From NCBI GenBank assembly GCA_003864495.1, contig ML133456.1, positions 3,432,821 to 3,496,820 of the forward strand: a stretch of DNA of 64,000 bases. Direction: 5' to 3'. The stretch's first letter is position 1. Every line of letters starts with the position of its first letter. Below the pieces are notes generated by a model. The model saw only the letters and a list, made by a program, of their open reading frames with translations. It did no database searches and was not told the DNA's origin. The position numbers and the translations under genes were made by a program. Below, piece after piece: positions 42,978 through 54,330 of this stretch. This DNA comes from Nemopilema nomurai (taxonomy: Eukaryota > Cnidaria > Scyphozoa > Rhizostomeae > Rhizostomatidae).

Positions 42978-44530
42978 TGGAATGACAGTGCTTTGAAACT
43001 TGAGCTTTGAAAGGGCACTTAATGTAAACATTATCCTGCACAAATTGGTTTTTCATCCCACTTTGCAGTTTAAATGTAATTTATTAAAAAACATGCAAAT
43101 ATCAGGTAAGATGGAGATTGGCATTTAAACTTTGTATGTCTAGAAAACCATGATAATCAGTTATAGGCTAATTGTAACTTAATTTCATTAGCTTAAGTTT
43201 TAGCTAAATTTTTCAAATCAAATTTGAATCAAATTAAATCAAGAGTTTAAATCAAATTTGATAAATTCAATGGAATTTGATATTTCATCAGTGTTTTTTC
43301 TGCTAGTATCTTATAAAAAAAATGTTTAAATCTTGGAAAGATTACAATTTTATTTAGACATACTAAGTTAAATGGACCTAAGCAAGGAGTCATGAGCAGG
43401 ATTTAAATGGTTGTATACGTAACTGGTACTTAATTGAAGAATCATACATAAAAGAATATGACTGAAGAGTGAAGTTTCTGTTAAGTTGCATGCAGTTACA
43501 GCAAGGCCAAGTTGGGTCACTAAACAAAACACAAACTAGTTTGTGAATAACAATGAATATACACAAAGTTAGAATGTTTGGAGCCCTTTCGTAATTAGAT
43601 ATTTGCAATGTGGGTAACAGGGTGTTGAAGAACTTCCATTATTTAGCAAATGACATAGACAGACGAATCAATATTATGCCCAGGTTAGCAAGAATTGTCA
43701 CTTTTTCTAGTGGTTTTTTGATGAGATGACAACCAATAAAATAATTATTTAATAATTAAATAATGAGGCAGTTCGTAATTAAAATTTGGACGGTCGATCA
43801 CTTAATTTTTTTATTCTTCCCTCCAGTTGGAAAGTGGGACTAGACAAAATATACATGAAAGAATAACAAGTACTACAATGCACAATTTGTTTGTAAGCAA
43901 ATAGTTGCTTGTAGGAAAGACTGAAATGGAAGACAAGTACACATTCTAACAAATTGGCATCAAAAGCCAGTCATTAAAGTGAACAGGATATCAGTGGCTC
44001 TTTAAATGCATATGCTATGCCTAATCTAAGCTTGGTTCTTTATTAAGAGGCAATTGCAAAACTGAAAGAAAGGCTTCGTTATTTACAAATGACTTGACAG
44101 GGCCAGTAATATCACACGATTCATTGTTCCGAAGGGAAAAGGGCGATGATTAGCACAGTTTCAGGATGCCTAAGTTCTTGTCCTGTTTGCAATTATGGAT
44201 TGCTGTTCAGTGATAAGTACTGACGATTGCCCGTCCGGTCTGAACACTGTTAATAGGAATCTCGACAGGTCTAAGGCTGTACATTGACAGGTAAATCGGA
44301 AAACAGTATACAGAAAATATTTCACCTTTATAACATCTCACTTATTGATTTTAACCATCCTGTTTTTTCGTCTTTAGTTCAGTTGGCTGATGGCGGGGAT
44401 GGACTCCAAGGGACGGAAATGGATATTTTGGGAAAATTTTCATCCGGAAAAACAGTGAGTGGTTTTGCTCACTAGCGCCGCTTTCATTTTTTTATATTGT
44501 TATTTTGCTTATTATAAGTATTAGTTTGGG

Positions 44531-45300
44531 TAGTTTGTTTCCTACCTGTTTCGCATGACGGTGTTCCACCACCATTCATCGCCTTGAAGTGGGACATAGG
44601 GGCGATGAGAAACGTCGTTTCAGGTGCCTTAGGTTGTTGTGTTTTTGTAATCACAATCCCCAGTTCATTGTTTAGTACCGACTATGGCCCCTCGGTCAGT
44701 ACACAAGAACATTGAATAGGTATCGTAGGACGGTTATGCGATACCAAGTGGGAGAGTTTTTACCAATAAACCAACAATTTGGAGCAACTACATGTATCAT
44801 AGTGATAGTAGTAACTAGGGTAGTTTGTTTCCTACCTGTTTCGCATGACGGTGTTCCATCACTATTCATCGCCTTGAAGTGGGGCATAGGGGCGATGAGA
44901 AACGTCGTTTCAGGTGCCTTAGGTTGTTGTGTTTTTGTAATCACAATCCCCAGTTCATTGTTTAGTACCGACTATGGCCCCTCGGTCAGTACACAGAACA
45001 TGAATAGGTATCGTAGCACGGTTATGCGATACCAAGTGGGAGAGTTTTTACCAATAAACCAACAATTTGGAGCAACTACATGTATCATAGTGATAGGTAG
45101 TAACTAGGGTAGTTTGTTTCCTACCTGTTTCGCATGACGGTGTTCCATCACTATTCATCGCCTTGAAGTGGGGCATAGGGGTGATGAGAAACGTCGTTTC
45201 AGGTGCCTTAGGTTATTGTGTTATTTGTGATCACAGTCCCCCATTCAACGCTCTAGTATAAACTCAGCTCGTGGGCTACATACGCAGCAGCATTGAATAG
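44531..45300. repeat. ~290-bp tandem array (three units) in the right arm
   Basis: TAGTTTGTTTCCTACCTGTT begins units at 44531, 44821 and 45110, a period of 290 and 289 bp. The units contain CGCATGACGGTGTTCCA and GATGAGAAACGTCGTTTCAG. The third unit diverges after about 130 bp. The left arm has only two units, with a ~340-bp period. Confidence 0.88.
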
Positions 45301-45439
45301 GCATATCTCGACCAGATATTTACTGGTAATACGATTTTTACGAATCAACCAATGATTAGGAGCGACTACACCTAGTGTTAGTGGTTATATTTGATTTGAT
45401 TTATGCTTCCTCTGGCTTTCGATGCTAAGTATTTCTTTT

Positions 45440-45545
45440 CTTCCTTTGAGCATAGTTGGGAATTCAGGACGACGGTTTGAAAGGTATGCTGAGGCTTTTC
45501 AGGACGAGCTACAACATCTTCTAACCTGAGAGAGGTGGTAAGTAG
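45440..45545 (+). pseudogene. Exon-like segment in the outer right arm
   Basis: Between an acceptor-like TTTGAGCATAG and a donor-like GGTGGTAAGT lies a stretch that in one frame encodes GRRFERYAEAFQDELQHLLT and then stops. The mirror copy at about 17968-18055 (minus) keeps the same frame and both splice-like signals. This suggests a real spliced transcript of unknown identity in the ancestral unit. Confidence 0.3.
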
Positions 45546-45752
45546 CCAAGCAATTTGTTTCGTTGTATTCTTTCTAGGCCCCTTTCACTGATAAAGTTGC
45601 AAGTATCTCATGCGTTCAGTTGTCCTCACGTCTTCATTCTTCACTTGGGCTAGGGTATTTGGACGTTGATAAACGCTTTTCAGGCACCTTAGGCTGTTTT
45701 TTATCTTTAATCACCTTCCTCTTTCAATGTTCAACGCTTAGTTTCACGAATC

Positions 45753-45912
45753 ATGTCGTTTTGTAGACAATGGGTTGAGCGGCAAGAGGTTGTAGTTCAG
45801 ATAATGTTTTGGAACAATCACAAGTACTCTTACGTATTGTTTAGAGCCAAGAGAGTAGATGAAAAGAAGTTTGAGGGGCCAGTTGTTTCTGGCTATTATC
45901 TAAACCAGGTAC
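45753..45912 (+). pseudogene. Exon-like ORF in the outer right arm (mirror of 17575-17745)
   Basis: Plus-strand frame QWVERQEVVVQIMFWNN, then FRAKRVDEKKFEG, bounded by TTTTGTAG and AACCAG/GTACTA. Conserved with the left arm at the protein level, with about 20 % differences and a small insertion. Confidence 0.35.
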
Positions 45913-46329
45913 TAATAAAATTTTGGCACTTTTAAATATAACTTTGGTATATTTAGCCGTGTCTTTATTTAATTTGTTTGACTTGAGATCACCTTCCTTG
46001 AATTTATAAAGAAAGACATACGTCAGTTAGGTCAGAGAATGGGATATTGAAAGGAAAAGCATTATTTTAAAGAAGGAACATTTGAAGACATTTTGGAATG
46101 ACGTTTCATACAGTTTTGGGATGAGGTTGAAAGGGTTAACCTTCAGCCGTGGAAGCCAGTGACATTACAAAGGAGCAATGATTAGTAGACACTGGTTGTG
46201 AACACAGAAAAGCGAAACGAAACCTTCTACTCCGTGACCCAATAAAAGTCTCGCAAATTCAACTTATTCTTAAAAAGATTTTCTTCTTGTGATCAACGCT
46301 CTAATCATTTTGCACCTCTTTTCTCTTTA

Positions 46330-46665
46330 GATGTGGGTGGCGCATTTGAAAAGAGGGTACTATGGCCGGTATATTTGAATGAATAACTAGCAACAAAAAC
46401 GGAAATAGAATGACTGCATTTGTGGCTATGGGTTGGAAGACCCCCTTGGAGAAGAAGACGAGGAGGCTATATATCTGTATCAGGCAAGTCCTGTCTTCAC
46501 ACTTTTTTTACGTTGCAGTTTTGACACGGCAAAAAAGAAACTCTGCAATCCTAGATGAGATGTTAAGTACGAGGAGCAGCATACAAAGAGAACGGAAAAG
46601 GGAACGCATGCAGAGTGCAAAGTTTGTAAATATTGCGCTTGCAAAAAGGAAATCGAACTTGAAAC
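46330..46665 (+). pseudogene. Exon-like ORF in the outer right arm (mirror of 16863-17093)
   Basis: After an acceptor-like TTTCTCTTTAG the sequence encodes, in the frame conserved with the left arm, DPLGEEDEEAIYLYQ, then LTRQKRNSAILDEMLSTRSS and ALAKRKSNL. Frames shift within the segment. No family is recognised; perhaps a basic nuclear protein of a transposon. Confidence 0.35.
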
Positions 46666-47239
46666 TAGTAGAAGTTGAAACTCACAGGATTAGCTAGGAA
46701 GAATGTGATTGTACAAGATTCTATGTTAAAGCATTTTTTTAAACAAGAAATTTGGTGCAAAAACATATTTGATGAACTTTCCAAGATATGAATGCCATAA
46801 ATTTTTAGATCTTTTATATTTTGAATTCTCAAGTCCCCACAGAACACTTTCAAGCTTCAAAGTCCGGTATTGTAGTTGATCTGGTATCAATTTTTTTATA
46901 TTCATTAAAAAGTTACAAGACATAAATACAAGCTACGCTATTTACAAAATTACTTTACAATACTACTCGGACGATACCCTAAGGAGCAAAAGACTATGAC
47001 TACCCCGGGGCCATAGTCTGTCTCAAATAACATTCCAAGATAAATTTCTGCGATCAATTCGAATTTAAGAAGGGAGGTTTAGGTAACATCGCAACTACTG
47101 CGTAGCATCCAATTGGAGGTAGACTTTAAAAATCCACGACTAAAAATAAAAGAAAGGAAAAAAGGATCATAGAACATGGGTGATGGTGGCTGTAGATTTA
47201 TGACTTATAACGGAGTTTGAAATTTTCTAATCAAATCGA

Positions 47240-47977
47240 CCAGATGTGTGGATGAATTTAACCGTTAGCAGGAGTATATCTATATTAAATTTATCTGGGA
47301 AATTTTTATCACCATACAAAAAATCTGCAGTAAAAGACTATTTTGGAGATCGGTATATCCATATGGTCGTATTAAAGCAGGAACTCCAGCGAGAAGGTCT
47401 CTACGTGGTACTGCAAGGGAAGGGCAAAGCAACAAAAGTGTTCCGTATCCTAAATACCATCGTTCGTAGGGCACATGGGGTTTATGGTATCCTTAAAGTT
47501 ATTTCTAAATTTGTGAAAATTCAATTTACTGAGACCAACCCTGAGTTGAGTGAGATATGATAAACCTATTGGGTCATGAATGCCAAATATACAGACTACT
47601 CGCGCAGCAGAATACTGAACAGACTCGAATTGAACTCGCACCTTTAATGGAATATGGGTAAATAACATCCCATAGTCGAGATGTGGTCGCACATAGAGCT
47701 TATATATAGATATAGATATTTCAGCAAGCCAATACTCTTTCCAGTTTTGGAGATAGCCGATTTGATATGGGTAGGGAAAGGCAATTTTGAATTTAGTATA
47801 ATTCCTAAATGTTTATCTACTTTAATTACCTGAATATTTCAAAGAGAGTTTCTGCATGATCAAGTTGATTTTTTTCTTGAAAAAATTAGTTCCCAGCTTT
47901 TTTTTTGGATCAGATTAAACGACATCCTCCAATCATGAGCCCATTGACTTATCAACTCCAGATCGTGGTTCATGTCA
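47240..47977 (-). pseudogene. LINE RT C-terminal part
   Basis: Directly after the hAT the minus strand reads DMNHDLELISQWAHDWRMSF, the region following the catalytic box (the usual LNxDLxxISxWAxxWxMxFN). Later MRPHLDYGMLF and SVQYSAARVV (47450-47692) match the RT thumb (RPxLxYxxxxW...QxxAAR). Frames are interrupted between these. Confidence 0.85.
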
Positions 47978-47985
47978 CTGGCAGC

Positions 47986-50437
47986 CAGGGGCGGATCCAG
48001 AAAAAAAGTTGACTGTCTCACAATCCAGCTGAGGGTGGGGTATGAGCTCCTCCAATAATTGTCAAACTTAGTATGAGCCCCCTCCCAAGATCAATTTTAT
48101 TCCGACGCACTGCATCAAAAATCAAAATTATGAAAGTAGGATGGCAGCAATATTGAACAACTACGAAAGAGTATTAGGAAAGGAACTTTCTGAAAAGACA
48201 CAAAAGCGTGTAACAACAATACTGTTTCTAGCAAGTAACTGATCACAGAAAAGAATAAGAAATATATTCCCATTAATGGATATGAAGGTTGGGCTTTATA
48301 GACAGTTTCAATCTGAAGTAGAATAAGTGTGAGATTGAAATATAACTTGCATCAGGATTTTGCCTACACTCCACTTAATGAATCTCTATAAATCTAGGGA
48401 ATTCTTTTTGTATATTTCATGCAATCATAAAGTTGCTTTTGAAAACTCTACTATTTTATCTCCAAAGGCAACTCTTTCAAAAATGGCAAAATATAGTTAA
48501 CAAAAGACACCCATCAGCTGCCAATTCTTTTATTGATTGAACATAAAAGCTATATTAAGCTGTTGTGAAACGCTTAGAAATAATATACCCTATTTATCAT
48601 GAAAAGAATAGTGCCATGGTCCCTTACTCTGAGTACCAGACTCTTATAAGATATTTTTATATAACGACTTCTGAATAGAAGTAGACCATGGCATCTCTGA
48701 GCCAAATATAAGGGTGGTCCATTTTTGTCAGGCATCAGGATAAACCTACATAGCATTTTATGATACATATCAAAATCCAAAAGTCTTTCCACAAATACAT
48801 GATCACTTGAAAAGAAAAAATGGCTCAAAGGAAGTGCTGGTTTCTTTTAAATTAGGAAAGGAGTAGCTTTAATATCAGAAAAGAAATTCAAACCCAGGAA
48901 AATAATTTTAATAGTATAAAGCAAAATGGCATAAATAGTAGCTTTACATAGGTATATAAAGAAAGGGCATATAAATTCATTCTATTACATGGTTTACAAA
49001 GCTAGCATTTCAATGTCTTTTCTTTGCACTGTCTCTCAATTGCAAAAAGTGCTTTATTCGCCTCATTTTTGGGTGTTTCATTGTACGATTACAGGAAAGC
49101 AATCCGAAGGCACAAGGGTCACACTATTTGGACCTAACTAAGCATTAAGAAATGAAAAATTGCTACAAGCCTTTTTATTTAATATCGAAAACGTCTCTCA
49201 GAAAGAACCTTGAGCCACCAAACAAATAATCTGTGGCTGTTGTTGTTGCTTGGCTTGTCGATGAAGTTTATCCAAAGCAAAGGGTAATGTGATGGCGGAA
49301 GACTTCGAGCGGTCAAATAAATGCAACTTGTATTGTTTAACAAGTTATAGTAATTCCAATAACATAAACTCCCGAAAGAGAATATGGAAGTCACTGTAGC
49401 TGATCGCGTAGAAGTGAATTAGTTATCTACATATATCTACGATTGAGATATGAATTTCTACGGAAAACGAATTACAATCTAGCCAATCAAATTATTAAGA
49501 ACAGGAAAGGTGTGCATGAGAAAATATAAGAAAAACAGTTAGTCAGAGTAGAGTCAAGGACTAAAAGAAGATGCTGAAAGGTACCGAAGAGAGGCTGTTA
49601 CGTAAAAGAATGTGAAAACGAGAATCGGCATGAACAATGCGGAAAAGTAGCGGAGCAGTGAACAGATGTTGTGACGCAAGGAAGGAAATATCGAGAAAAA
49701 TGAATGGGAAAAAGGGCTAACGTGACAATAATGTGAGAAAGAGACCAGAATGACTTTAATAAACAAGCTTTAAGAATGAATTTTTCTTCAATACCTCGCC
49801 ACTGATATTCCCTCATTGCCTGAAGGCTTCACAACCACATGTCTTTCTTTGAAATAAAGGGGCAGCAAACTTCTTGTTTTTATCAATATACACACTTGTG
49901 AGTGGTACCCGGGTAAACCCCATATAATCTTGTTTGTTCTGTATGTTTTAACTCAGCTGGCCCTCGGAACTCCTTTGCCTTTATTAGGTCTTCCATTGCT
50001 TGCAAAAACTCCAATTCAAGGTGATAACTGAAGACAACACGATATTCATCAAAAATTTTCCCCACAACATCGAATGCAAAATGCTGGGTTTGCACTTGGC
50101 GCCTTCGGGGTGGTGGGCAGCAAAATGAACTTTACACAACATACGTCTCACCGATGCCGCACAATCACACAATTTGATTGGTGGGTTGATGCCTGTGCGA
50201 ACTTAAAAAAACCATCAGTCTCACGGATACCCCGAATCTGACTACGTTGCTCCTACGATGTCCCCGATATAACATTGGATCCAGGATATTTGTACGATTA
50301 CATACACTAAGTGAGACAGTGAGATCAGGCCAACAAAAGTAACGATACTTTGCACTAAAAAATGGTAATTTTTCACACTCAAATGAAAATCTGACTGTCT
50401 TACGTGCGGACGGTGAGACAGTCTGGATCCGCTTCTG
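47986..50437. mobile_element. hAT-superfamily element with 8-bp target duplication
   Basis: Inverted termini are CAGGGGCGGATCCAGA at the left and, read inward at the right, CAGAAGCGGATCCAGA, both followed by GACTGTC subterminal motifs. The flanks carry a perfect 8-bp duplication CTGGCAGC at 47978-47985 and 50438-50445, the size expected for hAT. The insertion lies inside the RT of the minus-strand LINE. Length is 2452 bp. No transposase dimerisation motif is visible. A minus-strand coherent stretch at 49890-50170 (FDEYRVVFSYHLELEFLQAM) is unidentified. Probably non-autonomous. Confidence 0.92.
49890..50172 (-). pseudogene. Unidentified coding-like segment inside the hAT element
   Basis: Minus-strand frames give CDCAASVRRMLCKVHFAAHH and then VGKIFDEYRVVFSYHLELEF and EDLIKAKEFRGPAELKHTEQ, switching frame once near the middle (about 50090). 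It has protein-like composition with cysteine/histidine residues. It could be a transposase remnant or captured host sequence; I cannot tell. Confidence 0.3.
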
Positions 50438-50445
50438 CTGGCAGC

Positions 50446-51425
50446 TGAATTAGAATCTTGAACGACCGTAAATAATGACGTATCATCAGCAAAAAGCTTA
50501 ACATTGCACCTCAAATGTTCAGTAAGGTCATTTATATGTATTAGGAAAAGTAAAGGTCTTAGAATAGAACCCTGTGGTACTCCTGCCGAAACATCTCACC
50601 AAGGAAAATTCTGCCCATTCAAAACAATTCGCTTCTTTCTATTCTTAAGAAAACTCCAACAAGAGAAAGAAGACTTCCAGAAACGCCACATCGCTTTAGC
50701 TTATAAATCAGCCCATCATGCCATACTCTGTCAAATGCCTTGGCGATATCAAGATACACAGAACGAACATCAAGAGGAGGATTACAGTCAAATGCTTTAA
50801 AAATTGTGTGCGTTAAAAAGATTAGCTGGTTGACTGTTGAGTCACCTGGACGAAAACCTGACTGATTCGGGTTGAGTAAATCAGATGAAACAAGATGTGA
50901 ATAAAGAGAGACGTAGATGAGTTTGTTATGACCGGGCAGAGCGGACAACAGAAACAAACGTGTCTCTAGTGCATATTTCAATTCTCTAATGCGAACAATC
51001 ACGACCAATTTATTGATAAAAATGTCATCACATGACGAGCACACGCAATACCTCATTAATTAGCATTGCGTAATGACACTAATGATTCTACAGATGTGCC
51101 TTCGAGCACGACATGACATGCACACTGTCAGCTCTCTACGTTACAGGTTTTTCAAGTATTTTCCCAAAGATTGGAAGCAGCGAAATCGGACGGTAGTTTC
51201 CTTCAAATTTTTCTCGTTCTTCTTGTGAACAGGCACTACATTAGCATGCTTCCATATTTGGGGAAATATACCATTCCTCAGGCAATTTGTGAGTATTATC
51301 TTGAATGGAGCGACTAATGCAGCATCACTCAGCTTGATCATTCTTACCGATATTTCATCCCAGCCATGTGATTTGCTAGGATTAAGTGACCGTATTATTT
51401 GTAGTATCTTTTTCGGAGATAGCAA
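50446..51425 (-). pseudogene. LINE reverse transcriptase core fragments
   Basis: Minus strand: 51425-51141 has IIRSLNPSKSHGWDEISVRM and GIFPQIWKHANVVPVHKK (RT motifs 0-1). 51056-50619 has LLNPNQSGFRPGDSTVNQL and VYLDIAKAFDRVWHDGLIYK (motif A, with D present). 50580-50520 carries PQGS-like remnants. 50514-50446 has [15 protein letters not shown], the catalytic box, intact. Frames shift between the pieces. Similar in type to the fragment at 8490-8760. Confidence 0.9.
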
Positions 51426-52069
51426 AGGTATTTATCAAGGTAGAAGTTACTGGGATATGTTCTGGAATTGCACTGCCTGTGTCGATCGTCGTACACTGAA
51501 GTATGATATAATCGTTGAATAATTGTGCCTCTTCAGTAAAATCAGTCACAAGTAGCCCGTTGTCTAGGAGCGGTGGTATAATCGGAATTTTGGCCTTGTT
51601 GAGAACAGTACCAATACGTTTTTCTAGGGGTTCCAGGGCTTGCTAAAGTTTTCCCCTGCCTTAAGGAAATAATTCTGTTTTGCCTCCTCAATCATCCTTG
51701 AACCTTCAGAGATCATAATTTGAATCTCCTGAAGCTTGTCATCTGGTTAAGCAATTCGCACAAAACTTTTGTAACTTTGTTAGGAATGAAGTTGGAATAA
51801 ATGTTCAAAAGTACTTCATTGAGCAATTTGAGCTGCTCATAAGGGCATGGTATATTATCGAGATGCTCTTTCCAATTAAATATCAATACTTTTCATGATG
51901 GCCATAAAGTCAGCCTTGATACTTTGTTTGAAACTGATAGTTTTCCATTGAGAATTTGATGATGACGCTGTTAATTTAAAAATGGATGAACACCAGATTC
52001 AATAACAAGGTTAGGCTGATTCGTAAAATTGAAGTCAATACAAGATTTAGCATTGCCCATTAAATGAGA

Positions 52070-52394
52070 TTAATTGATGAAGACCAAGTTCAGAAGCAAG
52101 GGGCTCAAGAAATTTCCCCTCATTATTTTCAATATAATTTCGCCACCATGAGTTGAACGGCAGTTGAAATCAGCGGTGATCACCACGCAGAAAGAATTTT
52201 CAGCATATATCTTCGATAGTAATAATTCAGAGCTAAATATCAAGCTATCAAACTCGGTCTGATCTTGGCTTGGGCTTTGATAAATCACGACGAAAAAATG
52301 GTTTCCTGCCACATGAATCTCAGAAACAACGCATTCAGGGAGTGTTACTAAATCAGAACGATTTTTTGAAGCAAGGGAATCTTTTACATATCTG
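52070..52394 (-). pseudogene. LINE AP-endonuclease fragment
   Basis: Minus strand reads YVKDSLASKNRSDLVTLPEC, VVIYQSPSQDQTEF and CVVITADFNCRS. These match the central part of an AP-like endonuclease (YRPPSxD...F..L...GDFN), with the catalytic GDFN box altered to ADFN. The N-terminus is missing because BEL/Pao sequence begins at about 52395. Confidence 0.8.
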
Positions 52395-52674
52395 CTTGGA
52401 AAAGGGACCACACTGGCTATCAAGCAACGAAGGTTGGCCGATTCAACCAAAGATTGGGGAAAGTAAAGAAACAGAAGCTGAAAAGTTGCCAAAAAAGGAA
52501 CGACAAATGCTTGCCAAAGAAGAAAAGGTTATTACAAATGCTGTAAAAGATCTTCTTGAAAGGCATACACTTTGGAAGACATTGCGAATAACAGCACTGT
52601 TACTTCGATTTGTAGCCAACTGTCGCAGTCAGGAAAAGCAGACTGGGATGCTGACAGCAGAAGAGATAGAGTGA
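52395..52674 (+). pseudogene. BEL/Pao pol segment between RNase H and integrase
   Basis: Encodes GPHWLSSNEGWPIQPKIGES, then LLERHTLWKTLRITALLLRF and CRSQEKQTGMLTAEEIE. This is the stereotyped BEL/Pao stretch (GPxWL, WPxxP, hxRITAWxxRFxxN, LxxxEI) linking RNase H and integrase. A stop follows at 52672, and the next part continues in a shifted frame. Confidence 0.8.
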
Positions 52675-52775
52675 GCAGAGATGTTTTAGATCAGGGAGGT
52701 CCAGCAGGCTAAGGAGATAAGGCCTGACGTCCCACTGAACAAGGATCCACAGGCATATGGAGATGCCATGGAAGA

Positions 52776-53762
52776 GTGCCAAGCTATAATCCGATATTTC
52801 TACCACGAAGTCACACGTACGTGGAACGACTAATTGAACGATGCCATAGAAGAATGTTGCATGGGGGAGTATCCGTGACAATGAGTTGCATATGGGAAAG
52901 GTTATGGGTACCTAAACTCCGCAAATTGGTGAAAAAGGTCATTCACAACTGTGGCAAGTGCAAGAGGTTTTGAGTGCAGGGGCTGGCAGCACCTTCAAAC
53001 TCACAGCTACCAAGTTTCAGGTCACAAATGACAGATCCATTTGCATGCACTAGCGTTGACTTTGCAGGACCAATCACGTACCGAGTGAGCAGGAAGACAG
53101 TTGGGAAGGCTTACATTGCCTTGTTTACCTGCGCCACAACCAGAGCCATGCATTTGAAAGTATGCAGAGACCTGACGGCGGGAGAATTCCAGCGAGCAAT
53201 GAAGGAATTTGTCGCAAGTAGAGGCACACCAAAACTAATGGTTAGCGATAATGGCAAGACTTTCACTGCAGCCAAGAAGTGGCTAGGCAGGCTCAAGAAG
53301 AATGAGGAGTTGATGAACTACTTATCAACTGACAAAATCAAATGGAGGTTCAACCTCTCATGTGCCCCATGGTGGGGAGGATTTTTTGAGCGGCTGATTG
53401 GCACAATGACAAAAAGTCTCGCAAAGGTTATTTGCCGAAGCATACTCAAATTTGCAGAGTTGGAAGAAGCGCTTTTGGACATTGAATGCGTAATGAACAA
53501 TCGCCCCCTGAGCTACCAAGGCGAAGAGTTCGAGACCCCAGTCATCACGCCAAACATACTGATCAGAGGGCAACCAGCGCAAATGCTACAAGTAGATCTG
53601 CACAAGATAGAGGATGAGAAAACGCTTCCAAAGAGGATTGTATTTCTGGCCAAAAGCAAGGAACAGTTACGAAAGAGGTGGTTGGGAGAGTACTTGTACG
53701 CACTGGAGGAAAGAAAGCTCATGCAAAATGGCACGTCGAAATCCCGAATAATAGCAAAGTAG
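52776..53762 (+). pseudogene. BEL/Pao integrase with one stop codon
   Basis: Zinc-binding part at 52776-52973: the HxxxLHGG region (HRRMLHGGVSVTM), then WVPKLRKLVKKVI and CGKCKRF. A TGA at 52971-52973 interrupts it. The catalytic core then runs 262 codons in the same frame: the first Asp in TSVDFAGP, the second in VSDNGKTF and the Glu in PWWGGFFERLIG, i.e. an intact DDE triad, followed by IECVMNNRPLSY. It ends at TAG 53760-53762. It inserts the element cDNA into the genome in an active copy; here it is nonfunctional as annotated. Confidence 0.9.
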
Positions 53763-53769
53763 TGCTGTT

Positions 53770-54040
53770 GAAAGAAGACACAAAAACAGAGCCCACTGGA
53801 TAAAAGGGAAGAGTTATTGGATAGGTTATCGGCAGGGATGGTGTCGTATGTGGATTAAAGATCAAGTTAGGCAACGGTTACATCGTTGAGCGACCGCTCC
53901 AACTTATTTGCGATTTAGAAGTTGGGGGAGAAAACTGTGCCGTCAATGTCAAGTTGAACCCAAAGGCTCAAGAGTTCAGACCAAGGGAGAGTTTACCAAG
54001 AAAGGCAAGAGATGATGCGAAAAATCAAATGGCTGCTGTC
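53770..54040 (+). pseudogene. BEL/Pao C-terminal domain (DUF5641-like) remnant
   Basis: Fragments in alternating frames: VVLLKEDTKNRAHWIKGRVI, then GNGYIVERPLQLICDLEV and KLNPKAQEFRPRES. The pattern V.L...W..GRV...G.DG.V......R.LQ.L..LE is that of the domain following integrase in BEL/Pao elements. Several frameshifts. Confidence 0.7.
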
Positions 54041-54212
54041 AAGATTCACGAAGACCATAGACTAACGCAGGCTGTCGTTAACAATGGTTTTTTTGTTTTA
54101 CAACCAATGCTTAAAATTGCTTGTCTGATGCAATATCGATTGCTTTGTTTTGATTTGTATGTAGGTCCATTTTAGCTTTAGAAAATTACGTAATGTTTGT
54201 TGTTGTTTTGTC

Positions 54213-54233
54213 CTGGTTTCCATGACCAGGGTA
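54213..54233. other. Small perfect inverted repeat
   Basis: CCTGGTTTCCATGACCAGG can form a short hairpin (CCTGGT/ACCAGG). It lies downstream of the BEL/Pao remnant and could be part of its LTR; no function can be shown. Confidence 0.4.
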
Positions 54234-54330
54234 ATATAGAAAATTGTATAAATTGAGCACAACTTTCAGTAAACTTATATAAGAAGAGAGGCAGAGAGAG
54301 AGGGTTTGAGGTTGTCTCACGTAAGAATGT

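Larger units (their letters stand above)
36546..44030. mobile_element. Repeat X, copy 3 (inverted, in the right arm)
   Basis: Reverse complement of copy 2 without the LINE. It contains the shared ~720-bp extra block (37715-38116 plus 41914-42250), interrupted here by the Ngaro-like element. Confidence 0.75.
36410..46895. repeat. Right arm of the giant inverted repeat
   Basis: Reverse complement of 16598-27545, apart from the private Ngaro-like insertion (38117-41913), absence of the LINE, and a different minisatellite copy number. The order read leftwards from the outer end is the exon-like ORFs, the 290-bp tandem array, repeat X copy 3 and the ~130-bp hAT end. The outer end meets the 3' end of the minus-strand LINE at about 46895. 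Confidence 0.9.
46896..52394 (-). mobile_element. Decayed minus-strand non-LTR retrotransposon, split by a hAT
   Basis: Read on the minus strand from 52394 to 46896: an AP-endonuclease fragment (52070-52394), RT fragments (51425-51141, 51056-50619, 50514-50446), a hAT insertion (50437-47986), then RT continuation (47977-47240) and about 340 bp of 3' UTR. Stops and frameshifts occur throughout. The 5' end is replaced by BEL/Pao sequence at about 52395. The 3' end, AATGAATATAAAAAAA read on the minus strand, meets the right arm of the inverted repeat. Confidence 0.85.
52395..54330 (+). mobile_element. BEL/Pao LTR retrotransposon, 3' part
   Basis: Three consecutive BEL/Pao pieces are seen: the region after RNase H (52395-52674, GPHWLSSNEGWPIQPKI, RITALLLRFVANCR), integrase (52776-53762) and a C-terminal domain (53770-54040). 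RT, protease and gag are absent. The 3' boundary is uncertain; a TATA-like stretch and AG-rich run near 54275-54310 may be LTR. The left edge truncates the minus-strand LINE. Confidence 0.85.
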
